Under the pieces are notes generated by a model, which had not been told where the DNA came from, did not search any database, and saw nothing but the letters and a program-made list of their open reading frames with translations. 64,000 bases of DNA from Thorsellia anophelis DSM 18579. Its GTDB lineage: Bacteria > Pseudomonadota > Gammaproteobacteria > Enterobacterales > Thorselliaceae. Location of the stretch: positions 110,874 to 174,873 of the forward strand of contig NZ_FOHV01000008.1 in assembly GCF_900111395.1 (NCBI RefSeq), given 5' to 3'. Shown piece after piece: positions 29,010 to 38,745 of this stretch. Made by a program: the position numbers and the translations under genes. Every line of letters begins with the position of its first letter. Positions within the stretch are counted from its first letter, which is position 1.

Positions 29010-29936
29010 TTATTGCTTTAACTTAGGATCTAAAGCATCCCTTAGTCCATCCCCAACTAAGTTAAATGCTAGAACAGTAAACAGAATTGCTAAACCAGGA
29101 AATACAACAATCCACCATGCACTTTGTAAAAATTTAAGTCCATCGGCTAACAATGTCCCCCACTCAGGATCCGGAGCTTGCACACCCATACCTAAGAAAC
29201 CTAGTGCAGCCATATCTAAAATTGCATTGGAAAAACCTAATGAGCCTTGGACAATAAGAGGGGCCAAACAATTAGGTAAGATATTGTTAAACATCTGCCT
29301 CAAATTTCCAGCACCCACCACTCTTGAGGCTATCACATAATCTTTTTTCATTTCAGATAAAACCTGGGCTCTAGTTAGCCTTATATAATGAGGCAACCCA
29401 ACAAAAGTCAAAGCTAAAGAAGCTGTATAAATTGACTTTCCGAAGATTGATACAAGAACTAAAGCAAGCAACAAGCTAGGTAAGGCCATCATAATATCTG
29501 CAATACGCATAATTGTTGCGTCAATCACACCACCAAAATACCCTGCAATTAAACCAATTATGACACCAAATACCAATGATAGCGTCACAACAAAGCAGGC
29601 GATTAAAAGAGATAGGCGTGTACCATAAATGATTCTTGATAACATATCACGCCCAATATCATCTGTTCCTAAAATAAATTTTGTGCTGCCACCCTCCAAC
29701 CAAAATGGTGGAGGTAAGGAGTCTAAATTTTTAATATCATGTAATTCAAAAGGAGAATGTGGGGCAATCCAAGGGGCAAATATTGCAATAATTAACATGA
29801 CAATTATATAAATAAGTCCAACAACAGCACCTCTATTTTTTGAAAAGTATTTCCAAAACTCTTTTGCTGGAGATAAAGGTACCGGACCTATGTTTGCTTG
29901 AGTTTGTACTGTATTAAGTGAATGGCTTTCTGACAT
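29010..29936 (-). CDS. dppC: Dipeptide ABC transporter permease DppC
   Basis: Inner-membrane permease, 308 residues, with about six spans and the EAA-like loop ending G-A-G-N-L-R-Q-M-F-N-N-I-L-P-N. The cytoplasmic N-terminus before the first span is typical of DppC/OppC. 33 bases after dppB. Confidence 0.92.
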   Translation of the reverse strand: MSESHSLNTVQTQANIGPVPLSPAKEFWKYFSKNRGAVVGLIYIIVMLIIAIFAPWIAPHSPFELHDIKNLDSLPPPFWLEGGSTKFILGTDDIGRDMLSRIIYGTRLSLLIACFVVTLSLVFGVIIGLIAGYFGGVIDATIMRIADIMMALPSLLLALVLVSIFGKSIYTASLALTFVGLPHYIRLTRAQVLSEMKKDYVIASRVVGAGNLRQMFNNILPNCLAPLIVQGSLGFSNAILDMAALGFLGMGVQAPDPEWGTLLADGLKFLQSAWWIVVFPGLAILFTVLAFNLVGDGLRDALDPKLKQ

Positions 29937-29969
29937 GATTTCCTCTATATCGTTTAACTCTGCGTCAAA

Positions 29970-30995
29970 TTAGCTATTACGAACTTTAGGATTAATGAAT
30001 CCATAAAGGATATCCACGGCTAAATTAACAAAAATTATCAATGTGGCCACAATTAAAACGCCACCTTGAATGACAGGGTAATCCCGGCGATTCAATGAAT
30101 CAATCAACCATGTACCAATACCAGGCCATGAAAAAACTGATTCAGTCAACACTGCCCCAGAAAGTAAAGCACCAAGTTGCAATCCTATAACAGTAATCAC
30201 AGGCATTAGCGCATTTCTTAGTGCATGAATGATAATTACACGCCATTTAGGCAGGCCTTTTGCCCTAGCTGTTCTGATATAATCTTCATTTAAAACTTCG
30301 AGCATACTTGAACGCGTCATACGAACAATAACAGCGAGTGGGATTGTAGATAAAACAATTGCAGGTAAAATCAGATAGGATACTGCACTTTTAAAATACC
30401 CTTCTTTACCATATAAGAGTGTATCGATAAGCATAAATCCTGTTAAATCATCTCTAACACTTCTAGGAAATCTAACTAGGGTAGGATCGATTCGTCCACT
30501 TACTGGCGTTATATCTAAGTAAATTGATACGACTAAAACAAGCATCATCCCCCACCAAAAAATTGGCATGGAATATCCTGTTAATGAAAGTGATACTGTT
30601 GCATGATCAAAAAAAGATCCCCGTTTAACCGCAGCAATAACACCTAAAGGGACTCCTAATCCAACTGCAATAATTAAAGCAAAAAAAGCAAGTTCAAACG
30701 TTGCTTTGAATCTTGGTACAAATTCATCCCATACCGGTTTTTTTGATTTAAATGATTTTCCTAAATCACCTTGTACTACACCTTTAATGTAGGAAAAATA
30801 TTGTTGGTACAGTGGCTTATCTAAACCAAAATCTGCTAATAATTGAGCATGACGTTCTTCAGAAAGCCCTCGTTCACCTGACATGATTAAAACGGGATCA
30901 CCTGGTATCATATGAACTAAAGAAAATGTAATTAATGTTATCCCAATAAAAGTTGGAACAATCATGAGTAGTTTTTTATAAATAAATTGAAACAT
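29970..30995 (-). CDS. dppB: Dipeptide ABC transporter permease DppB
   Basis: Permease partner of DppC, 341 residues: F-I-G-I-T-L-I-T-F near the start, a periplasmic loop, then the EAA loop T-A-R-A-K-G-L-P-K-W-R-V near residue 240. It is separated from dppA by 283 bases holding two strong hairpins, so its expression is likely lower than that of dppA. Confidence 0.93.
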   Translation of the reverse strand: MFQFIYKKLLMIVPTFIGITLITFSLVHMIPGDPVLIMSGERGLSEERHAQLLADFGLDKPLYQQYFSYIKGVVQGDLGKSFKSKKPVWDEFVPRFKATFELAFFALIIAVGLGVPLGVIAAVKRGSFFDHATVSLSLTGYSMPIFWWGMMLVLVVSIYLDITPVSGRIDPTLVRFPRSVRDDLTGFMLIDTLLYGKEGYFKSAVSYLILPAIVLSTIPLAVIVRMTRSSMLEVLNEDYIRTARAKGLPKWRVIIIHALRNALMPVITVIGLQLGALLSGAVLTESVFSWPGIGTWLIDSLNRRDYPVIQGGVLIVATLIIFVNLAVDILYGFINPKVRNS

Positions 30996-31021
30996 TGCTC
31001 GTTATCTCTGTTCATTTGTTT

Positions 31022-31060
31022 GCTACTTCTAGATAGTCATGACGACTACCTAGAAGTAGC
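31022..31060 (-). repeat. Large stem-loop in the dppA-dppB gap
   Basis: GCTACTTCTAG (31022-31032) and CTAGAAGTAGC (31050-31060) are exact inverted repeats, and pairing extends inward over TAGTC/GACTA with one mismatch. Not followed by a U run in the dpp direction. It could protect or process the dpp mRNA. Confidence 0.55.
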
Positions 31061-31235
31061 AATAAAAAAATTATCAGCCTGATAGCCGCAACACGTTCTC
31101 TGATTATTAAGATTGTATCCCAAAAACATTTGAAGCGGATATGAAACATTTTAAAAAGGCGTGATAATACGCATCTGAGATGATTGGTCAATAAAAAAAT
31201 GACTGAATCTTTAAAAAAAATAATTTTTTATTAAA

Positions 31236-31269
31236 TAACGCATGATTAAAAAACTTTAATCATGCGTTA
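31236..31269 (-). terminator. Hairpin terminator after dppA
   Basis: A perfect 15-base stem, TAACGCATGATTAAA with TTTAATCATGCGTTA, and a four-base loop lie ten bases after the dppA stop. On the minus strand a U-rich tract follows. Likely partial terminator that keeps the binding protein more abundant than the permease and ATPases. Confidence 0.75.
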
Positions 31270-31278
31270 ATATAATCA

Positions 31279-32886
31279 TTACTTATCTTTAATTGAAACT
31301 TGATTGAAGAAATGTTTACCTAATTTATCAACAATATAGCCATCAACTCGTTTATTCACCGGTTCAAAAACAGTTGAGTGAGCTATCATGATTGCTGGCA
31401 TTTGTTCATTCATCACCACTTGAGCCTGCCTATATAACTCCGCTCTTTTTTCATGGTCATTTTCTGAACGCGCTGGTTGAATAATATCTTCAAAAGGTTG
31501 GTAACACCATCTTGAGTAATTTGATCCATCCTGAGCAGCTGCACAGCTAAATAGCGTTGCAAAAAAGTTATCAGGATCACCATTATCACCTGACCATCCC
31601 ATCATAACTACTTGATGTTCTCCATCTTTAGCACGTTTTAAATATTCACCCCATTCATAGCTGACTATCTGCGCATTAATGCCAATTTTAGCCCAATCAG
31701 CCTGGATCATCTCAGCCATTCTTCTTGCATTAGGATTATAAGGCCTTTGAACAGGCATAGCCCAAAGATCAATTTTAGTTCCCTCAGCAATGCCAGCTTC
31801 TTTTAATAAAGCTTTAGCTTTTTCAATATCAAATGGTAAATCTACGACATCATCATTATAACCCCACATTGATGGTGGAATTAAATTTTTGGCTTGTTGC
31901 CCTGCTCCTTGGTATACAGCATCAATTATAGCTGGTTTATTGACAGCCATTGCTAATGCTTGTCTAACCTTAACATTATCAAGAGGTGGTTTGGTGACGT
32001 TAAAAGCAATATATCCAACATTCAGGCCAGGTTCTTCATATACAGTCAAATTTTCGTCTTGCTTAATTTTTGCAATATCAGCAGGGTTTGGGTATGGCAT
32101 TGCTTGGCATTCATCTTTTTGCATTTTCGCATAACGAATTGACGCATCTGGGGTTATAGAGAAAATGAGCGTTTCTAATTTAGCCTTTTCTCCCCAATAA
32201 TCAGGAAATGCATCATATACAATTGTAGAATCTTGTTGATATTCTGCTAATTGGAATGGGCCTGTTCCTACAGGGTTAATGTCAACTTTTTCAGGGGTGC
32301 CTGCTTCTAACATTAAGTCAGCATATTCGCTAGAGAGAATAGAGGCAAAATCCATTGCTAGATTTGCTAAGAAAGGCGACTCTGGCCTAGTTAATGTCAT
32401 TTTGACAGTATAGTCATCAACTTTTTCAACTGATTTGATTAAATCGCCCATTCCCATACCTTGAAAATATTCATAAGTACCACCAGACACTTTATGATAA
32501 GGATGAGCACTATCTTTTTGCCTCATAAAGCTAAACACTACATCGTCTGCATTGAAATCACGTGTTGGTGTAAAATCATCTGTTTCATGAAATTTAACAC
32601 CTTGGCGCAGTTTAAACGTATAAACTAAACCATCTTCACTCACTTCCCAACTTTCAGCAAGCCCTGGCTCAATTTCAGTTGTGCCTAGTTTAAATTCAAT
32701 TAACCGGTTATACATTGGTACCGATGATGCATCATAAGTCGTACCAGAAGTATAAAGCTGCGGATTAAACCCTTCTGGCGATGCTTCAGAGCAATAAACT
32801 AATGTATTGGCTTGTGATATTGTAGAAAATGACAAACCAACAATACCTATTGTCAAACAAGCTAATTTAGATAACTTAAATTTCAT
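31279..32886 (-). CDS. dppA: Dipeptide-binding periplasmic protein DppA
   Basis: Periplasmic receptor of the dipeptide importer, about 535 residues with a signal peptide of roughly 26. Very close to E. coli DppA throughout (S-P-E-G-F-N-P-Q-L, F-F-A-T-L-F-S-C-A-A, H-S-T-V-F-E-P-V). The start is set at the ATG at 32886 with AGAGG upstream; a TTG three codons earlier is less likely. In relatives DppA also serves chemotaxis and haem uptake, which is family knowledge only. Confidence 0.96.
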   Translation of the reverse strand: MKFKLSKLACLTIGIVGLSFSTISQANTLVYCSEASPEGFNPQLYTSGTTYDASSVPMYNRLIEFKLGTTEIEPGLAESWEVSEDGLVYTFKLRQGVKFHETDDFTPTRDFNADDVVFSFMRQKDSAHPYHKVSGGTYEYFQGMGMGDLIKSVEKVDDYTVKMTLTRPESPFLANLAMDFASILSSEYADLMLEAGTPEKVDINPVGTGPFQLAEYQQDSTIVYDAFPDYWGEKAKLETLIFSITPDASIRYAKMQKDECQAMPYPNPADIAKIKQDENLTVYEEPGLNVGYIAFNVTKPPLDNVKVRQALAMAVNKPAIIDAVYQGAGQQAKNLIPPSMWGYNDDVVDLPFDIEKAKALLKEAGIAEGTKIDLWAMPVQRPYNPNARRMAEMIQADWAKIGINAQIVSYEWGEYLKRAKDGEHQVVMMGWSGDNGDPDNFFATLFSCAAAQDGSNYSRWCYQPFEDIIQPARSENDHEKRAELYRQAQVVMNEQMPAIMIAHSTVFEPVNKRVDGYIVDKLGKHFFNQVSIKDK

Positions 32887-33378
32887 TATTAACAACCTCT
32901 ATCAATTTAATTTTAGTGCTTGTACGTTACTAAGCACATCTTATTTAGTTTTATATTTATCTTGTAACCACAGACTAAATACATAACGGTTAGGCTTAAG
33001 AACAAGGAGTAAATTTATAACCTTAATGAAACGTAAAGTAAAGAGGGAAAAAGTATTCATTTGCAACAATTAAAGCGTTACGTTAAACTTTCAGTATACA
33101 AGTGAATTCATTTTTTTGTTCTAATTGTTATATTTGCATGATAACTTGCATTAGATCAATATAATTTATTTTTTTAGTCTTGATTGTGCTAAGAGTGTGG
33201 ACTATATCTCATTTTTTTGATTTAACCCATGTAATGTTCTCAGTTATTAGCTCTAAATCATTACACTCAATTTTGTCTTTTCACTTTTATTTGAATTACA
33301 TTAAATGTAGATAAACTTTATACATACATATACTTAATGTAATTGTATACATTTTTTTATTGCAAGGAAATTCGAGTC
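32887..33378. other. Divergent regulatory region of dppA and ubiF
   Basis: 490 bases, very AT-rich. It must carry the dppA promoter and leader (leftward) and the ubiF promoter (rightward). Enteric dppA leaders are targets of the GcvB small RNA; no specific pairing site was identified. No open frame or hairpin of note. Confidence 0.45.
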
Positions 33379-34632
33379 ATGCCTGATATTATTTTAAAAC
33401 AAGTACATGATGCAAAAATACAGCCTGAATCCGATTTCGATATAACCATAGTGGGGGCTGGAATGATAGGTCTCTCACTTGCAATTGCACTCGCTAACGA
33501 AGGATTTAATATTGCCATTATTGATAAATCTTTCCTAACGCAAGACATCTATTCCACTGCAGAACAACCAGATATAAGAGTCTCATCTTTATCGTTAGGC
33601 ACGAAAGATTTTCTGGCTAAAATTCATGTTTGGGAACACTTAGAAAAACAACGTTATACTCCATATTCTAAATTATCCACATGGGATGCACATTTACCTG
33701 CTGTTAATTTTGATTCTGCTAATCTCGGATATCAACAATTAGGGTTCATGGTAGAAAATAGCATTTTACAATCAACTTTAATCTCATTAGTAAAACAAAA
33801 AATTAACATCACCTTTTTTGAAGGTGCTAGTGTAACTAAAATTAGCTCTATAGATGAAAATGAAGTACAAACAATCGAATTTGATTGTGCTAATTCTCAA
33901 AAAAAATCGATTTACTCAAAGCTTATTGTTGGTGCTGATGGTGCACAGTCGAGTATTAGAAGACTTGCTAACATAGGCACAATAGGATGGCAATATAACC
34001 AAAGCTGTATGCTGATTACTGTTAAAACTAATAGTTTAGAAAAAGATATTACTTGGCAACAATTCACTCCATCAGGCCCAAAAGCTTATTTACCTTTACA
34101 TGACAACTGGGCATCTTTAATTTGGTATGATGATAAGGTTAAAATAAAGCAATTAATGAGCCTGTCAGACGAACAACTTACAAATGAAATAAAACTCGCC
34201 TTCCCTGCAAGAATCGGGGAAATTGAAGTTATTGATAAAGCTATGTTCCCTTTAACTAGAATGCATGCAAAAACGTATTGGAAACCAAGAATTGCTTTAG
34301 TAGGTGATGCAGCTCACACTATTAATCCACTTGCAGGTCAAGGTGCTAATTTAGGCTTTAAGGACATTGAATATCTTTCAAACTTAATAGTCACATCTCA
34401 TAATTCTGGTAAAAATTGGTATTCAAACGAGGTATTATCTAAGTATAATTCTAAGCGCATTAAAGATAATTTATTGATGCAAAGTGCTATGGATGCCATT
34501 TACTTTTCTTTTTCTAACAAAAATAGACCAATTAAATTATTAAGAAATTTTTTATTCATGGCCGTAGAACATAACAATTTAATAAAAAATTTTATATTAA
34601 AATACGCAATTGGGCTTAAGCAAGAAAGGTAA
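33379..34632 (+). CDS. ubiF: 3-demethoxyubiquinol 3-hydroxylase UbiF-type FAD monooxygenase
   Basis: FAD-dependent hydroxylase of ubiquinone synthesis, 417 residues from the chosen ATG at 33379 (AAGGA upstream); a TTG 12 codons earlier is not needed. G-A-G-M-I-G at 26-31 binds FAD, G-A-D-G-A-Q-S lies in the middle, and G-D-A-A-H-T-I-N-P-L-A-G-Q-G starts at 309. Among the UbiF/UbiH/UbiI paralogues, the C-terminal D-N-L-L-M-Q-S-A-M-D block and the Y-Q-L-G-F-M-V-E-N stretch agree best with UbiF. Stands alone with a terminator behind it. Confidence 0.88.
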   Translation: MPDIILKQVHDAKIQPESDFDITIVGAGMIGLSLAIALANEGFNIAIIDKSFLTQDIYSTAEQPDIRVSSLSLGTKDFLAKIHVWEHLEKQRYTPYSKLSTWDAHLPAVNFDSANLGYQQLGFMVENSILQSTLISLVKQKINITFFEGASVTKISSIDENEVQTIEFDCANSQKKSIYSKLIVGADGAQSSIRRLANIGTIGWQYNQSCMLITVKTNSLEKDITWQQFTPSGPKAYLPLHDNWASLIWYDDKVKIKQLMSLSDEQLTNEIKLAFPARIGEIEVIDKAMFPLTRMHAKTYWKPRIALVGDAAHTINPLAGQGANLGFKDIEYLSNLIVTSHNSGKNWYSNEVLSKYNSKRIKDNLLMQSAMDAIYFSFSNKNRPIKLLRNFLFMAVEHNNLIKNFILKYAIGLKQER

Positions 34633-34645
34633 TGTGGCTGTAATA

Positions 34646-34684
34646 AACACACTAAAAATCATTCAGTATATTTTTTAGTGTGTT
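34646..34684. terminator. Bidirectional terminator between ubiF and gst
   Basis: AACACACTAAAAA (34646-34658) pairs with TTTTTAGTGTGTT (34672-34684). A- and T-tracts in the stem base let it work both ways for the two convergent genes. Confidence 0.8.
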
Positions 34685-34715
34685 TTGAATATTCAATATT
34701 AGTAAAAAACATTTA

Positions 34716-35330
34716 CTACCAATTTAATTGAAGTCCTTCTGCGGCTAACGCGCTTAGTACAGCAGGCCTATTCCCTACTCGCTTCATATACTTTTTAACA
34801 TTCTCTAAATGACTGATATCCATCTGTAAGAAAAAAGTCCAATTAATAACAGTAAACAGATATCCATCAGCACAACTATAATTAGCACCTAGTAAATACT
34901 CATTACTAGCAAAATGCTTATCTAGCATTGCTAGTTTTTGCATAAGGTTAGCTTTAGCAATTTCCCTATATTCCTCAGGTGTTTTTGGATTATAAAGTGG
35001 ACCAAAACCTTTATGCATTTCTGTTGAGACAAAATTTAACCAGCCTATTGCTTCATATCGTTTTAAAGAATTTAATTCTGGTAAAAGCTGACGATCTTTC
35101 TTTTGATCAGCTATATATTGTACAATAGCAACACCTTCTGTAAGCAAATAACCATTATCAAGCAATAATGCAGGCACCTGTCCTTTAGGATTAATCGCTA
35201 AGAAATCCTCACCAGATTCAGTTTTTTTTGTTGCTAAATCTACAGCTTCAAGCGTAAAGTCTATACCCGCTTCTCTTAAAGCAATATGTGGCGATAGTGA
35301 ACATGAACCTGCCTTATAATAAAGTTTCAT
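34716..35330 (-). CDS. gstA: Glutathione S-transferase, beta class
   Basis: 204 residues, the beta-class size, close to E. coli GstA. The thioredoxin-like N-terminal domain carries Cys 10 in A-G-S-C-S-L, N-P-K-G-Q-V-P-A-L and T-E-G-V-A-I; the all-helical C-terminal domain follows. Conjugates glutathione to electrophiles in the cytoplasm. Single gene between ubiF and the FapA protein. Confidence 0.92.
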   Translation of the reverse strand: MKLYYKAGSCSLSPHIALREAGIDFTLEAVDLATKKTESGEDFLAINPKGQVPALLLDNGYLLTEGVAIVQYIADQKKDRQLLPELNSLKRYEAIGWLNFVSTEMHKGFGPLYNPKTPEEYREIAKANLMQKLAMLDKHFASNEYLLGANYSCADGYLFTVINWTFFLQMDISHLENVKKYMKRVGNRPAVLSALAAEGLQLNW

Positions 35331-35383
35331 TTTATATACCTTTAGTTGATTTTGATTGATCTATCATGTAATTAATTTAGAGA

Positions 35384-37054
35384 TTATTTAAGTGCTAAAC
35401 CACCTAATTTAATCTCACCATCAATACCATAATAAATGGTTGAACTAAAAACATCTTTTTTAAATTCCATCGTCCTATTACCAATTGAAATAGTTGTTCC
35501 GCCATAAAGTGTATCATAAAAAACAATTTTAGCGCTTTCAAGACCATGTATATTCGCTTCAATTTTTTGGTATGTCGATCTTAATTCATCGAGCTTCTCA
35601 ATCATTTTATCCCTTGATAATTTGACTCTTTGTGCAATCCCATTTTCACCTCGTTCAGGCTCTTCAAAAATTAACTTGATTAACTTATCCAGCTTTTGTT
35701 TTTCAACCAAAATTTCATCATATCTTTTTTTAATTTTATATTTTTTATTATCTACAAAAAGATCAATACCAACATGAATGTGCGTTTCTAGCCCATTATC
35801 GAAACCAATTGAACCAGCAATCACTTTGTTAAATGCAATAAGTTTTCCACCACGAATAAGGCCGCTATTCACACCTCGTTTGCCTACAAAAATTGATTCA
35901 CCTGCAATTACCTGGCTACCAACAATAGCATGTTCACAATAAACAGAACGTGATGAACGGACATTTGCATTTTCAATAAATTTTGCTCTAATATCACCTT
36001 GGCAAACGATATGGACCTGTTTAGATGTTTCCTCAATATCTGGGGCACCTATTATCCCCCCACTCGTGCTAATTCTACCTGATGCTTCAACTCTCGAAAT
36101 ACCAATAGTACCATCTACAGCTATATCACCATTTACTTTTACATCCATCCCATTTTGTAAGTCACCATTTATTACTAAAGCGCCTTCAAACTCAATATAT
36201 TTGGTACCAATACCTTCTAAATTAATTTCATGATAAGGTACAACGCTCATTCCATATCTATGTAAAATAGGTTTACCTTCAACAGCTGCAATCAATAAAT
36301 TAGGATCTAGATCATCAAATTTCACCCCTTTTAAATCTTCTGCAAAAGTAATGTCAGGATACGATTTTGGAGTAATAAATGCCCCAGTGATATCTATTCC
36401 ATCTACGCCATCATATTTAGGTACAAGCCGCATTATAGGGGTGCCAATTTTTATGTATGGTAATTTTTTCAAACTAAACAAGTCAAAAAAAGATTCTTCA
36501 TCTTGATTACTCATTAAATCATAGGGCACTAGGCCCTCGACATAACTAATAAAATGTGCAGCTTTCCCTTCTTCAGCTGGAATACCTGAAGCTATCACTG
36601 TAGCAGGTGTTTGCTGCTTTTGGATTAACTCAGATATTAAAGCTTCATCAACGCCAAATACAATATTCAGTTGTTCTAATTTTGATTTAACGTCAGTTTC
36701 AGATACAAGTCTACCGCCGGATGCAGGCCATATTTGCAAGTAAGCATTCATTTTATCTTGCGAGATAGTTATTTGAAATTTACCATCAACAATATTTGCG
36801 ATAGATTCACGGATAGGATTGGTAACACTGTTTTTTTCATTACACTGAAAAATAAAATTTGCAGCAGATTCATTATTTAATCTTGATGCATCCCATCCCT
36901 TAGCACTAAATTCATGCACTAACTGATCTAATGTTATCTTGATATGTGTATCTGACTGAATATTTTCATGTGTAAAATTTTTAGCATCAAAAATTACAGT
37001 AATATTACCAGTTTCTTCGTTATGTTCAAATTGAAAGAGTGAACTATCTTGCAT
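35384..37054 (-). CDS. FapA/DUF342 family protein
   Basis: 556 residues. An N-terminal region of about 170 residues precedes the DUF342/FapA core, which has a repetitive beta-helix pattern (I-N-G-D-L-Q-N-G-M-D-V-K-V-N-G-D-I then further V/I-rich turns to about residue 440). A coiled coil (about 455-515) and a short beta tail follow. The family is linked to flagellar assembly or polar localisation in Vibrio-type bacteria, but no flagellar gene lies in the window. Single gene; its actual function is not assigned. Confidence 0.8.
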   Translation of the reverse strand: MQDSSLFQFEHNEETGNITVIFDAKNFTHENIQSDTHIKITLDQLVHEFSAKGWDASRLNNESAANFIFQCNEKNSVTNPIRESIANIVDGKFQITISQDKMNAYLQIWPASGGRLVSETDVKSKLEQLNIVFGVDEALISELIQKQQTPATVIASGIPAEEGKAAHFISYVEGLVPYDLMSNQDEESFFDLFSLKKLPYIKIGTPIMRLVPKYDGVDGIDITGAFITPKSYPDITFAEDLKGVKFDDLDPNLLIAAVEGKPILHRYGMSVVPYHEINLEGIGTKYIEFEGALVINGDLQNGMDVKVNGDIAVDGTIGISRVEASGRISTSGGIIGAPDIEETSKQVHIVCQGDIRAKFIENANVRSSRSVYCEHAIVGSQVIAGESIFVGKRGVNSGLIRGGKLIAFNKVIAGSIGFDNGLETHIHVGIDLFVDNKKYKIKKRYDEILVEKQKLDKLIKLIFEEPERGENGIAQRVKLSRDKMIEKLDELRSTYQKIEANIHGLESAKIVFYDTLYGGTTISIGNRTMEFKKDVFSSTIYYGIDGEIKLGGLALK

Positions 37055-37094
37055 ATTGGATCCAATATATAATTTATTATTCTCATTACGGAGC

Positions 37095-38705
37095 TTAATT
37101 TTTCTTACGGTAGATTTTTACTATTAAAAGTAAAATCACCAATAAAAAAAACTTAACTAACCAATTGATGTAATTTCCATATTGGGCAAATAATGTTACT
37201 CCAGATGTCGGAGAAACGTTCTCAGTCAAGGTTCCTTCCTTGAATTGTTCTAATTTAGCTGTAATATTACCATTTGCATCAATAATTGCAGTGATACCAT
37301 TATTAGTACTGCGAAGCACTGGTCTTCCTAATTCTAAAGCTCTCATCCTAGCCATTTCTAGATGTTGCCATGGCCCAGTCGATTCACCAAACCAAGCATC
37401 ATTGCTAATTGTTAAGATAAAATCTGTATCCTTAGTCATGTTAGATCTAAGTTGTTGCCCTAAAATAATTTCATAGCAAATTGCCATGGCAAAGTTTCGA
37501 TTCGCAGCAATCAAATTAGGAGAAATATAAGGCCCTTGGCTAAAAGATGACATAGGTAAATTAAACAATGGAGCAATATGCTTCATAATATCTTGCAAAG
37601 GAACAGTTTCACCAAATGGTACTAAATGATGTTTAAAATATCTTTGCTCCGTGGGTATTATTGCCTCCGTTGCTGATAAATCTGGCAACTCATAAGGAGT
37701 TTTAGTACCTAAAACTATCGCAGCATTATAGGTTGTTCCATTATCCCTCATATCGACTAAACCAGTAATTAATTGAGTATTGTTAAGTCTCAAAAAATCA
37801 TCAAATTCTTTCAAAAAATATCTCTGATAGCTTTCAATACTTGGAATGGCTGTTTCAGGCCAAATAATAAGGTCACTTCTTCCAATATGCGGTAAACTTA
37901 ACTGCTTAGTTTTATCGATAATATTAGCAAGCTCCTGACCTTCCCATCTGAGCTTTTGATCAATATTAGGCTGAATAAGTGTAACTTCAATTGCTCTTTC
38001 TGGAACTTCATTTGTCCATTTAATCATTCCTAGAAACAAAGGACTCAAATTTAGCAATAAGAAACCACTTAAAAGAATAAAGAAATTCTTATAAGCAACT
38101 GATTGTTTGGCAGATATGCACGTCCAAATAATCCTCCACAATAGCATTAACATGGCGCTTAGGATCACAAGCGCTATATTAATTCCCTCAACACCAAAAA
38201 TAGGCGCTAGATGTCTAAGTGGTAAATTGATTTGTGAATATCCAATTTGTAACCATGGAAAACCAGTAAGCACCCAACCTCTTAAGAATTCAACACACCC
38301 CCAAATAATTGGGGCAAGTAGAATCCATTTTGCTTGGTTATTTTTAGGAGATAATTTATTAATTAGATAGCTAAATAAAGCAGGATACAAAGATAAATAT
38401 GCAATTAATAGCCCCACTATAAAAAGATTTGCAAGATAAGGCATCCCTCCAAAACCCGCAACACTGACGTATACCCAATTGATGCCAAATCCAAAAAAGC
38501 CTAAGCCCCACGTAAATCCAATCCATTTAGTTTTACTTGCATTTGGTATAGTCTCAATTAAGAAAAATAAACCCGCTAAGCTTGCAAATATCAATAAACC
38601 ATTATAAGGGAGATATTGGTCAAATGGTGCAAACGCCAGTACGCCTAAAGCGCCAAAAATAAAAGCAACACTTAATTTACTTAGTAATGAAATACTTATT
38701 TTCAT
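37095..38705 (-). CDS. lnt: Apolipoprotein N-acyltransferase
   Basis: Adds the third acyl chain to lipoproteins at the inner membrane. 536 residues: about six membrane segments (1-225) then the nitrilase-like periplasmic domain with the catalytic triad Glu 284 (W-P-E-T-A), Lys 358 (F-K-H-H-L-V-P-F-G-E) and Cys 410 (A-I-C-Y-E). A final membrane anchor ends the protein. It lies downstream of corC in the conserved ybeZ-ybeY-corC-lnt order. Confidence 0.95.
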   Translation of the reverse strand: MKISISLLSKLSVAFIFGALGVLAFAPFDQYLPYNGLLIFASLAGLFFLIETIPNASKTKWIGFTWGLGFFGFGINWVYVSVAGFGGMPYLANLFIVGLLIAYLSLYPALFSYLINKLSPKNNQAKWILLAPIIWGCVEFLRGWVLTGFPWLQIGYSQINLPLRHLAPIFGVEGINIALVILSAMLMLLWRIIWTCISAKQSVAYKNFFILLSGFLLLNLSPLFLGMIKWTNEVPERAIEVTLIQPNIDQKLRWEGQELANIIDKTKQLSLPHIGRSDLIIWPETAIPSIESYQRYFLKEFDDFLRLNNTQLITGLVDMRDNGTTYNAAIVLGTKTPYELPDLSATEAIIPTEQRYFKHHLVPFGETVPLQDIMKHIAPLFNLPMSSFSQGPYISPNLIAANRNFAMAICYEIILGQQLRSNMTKDTDFILTISNDAWFGESTGPWQHLEMARMRALELGRPVLRSTNNGITAIIDANGNITAKLEQFKEGTLTENVSPTSGVTLFAQYGNYINWLVKFFLLVILLLIVKIYRKKN

Positions 38706-38745
38706 GTATTTATTCTATATATTTCAATTTATTATAATTAATTGA

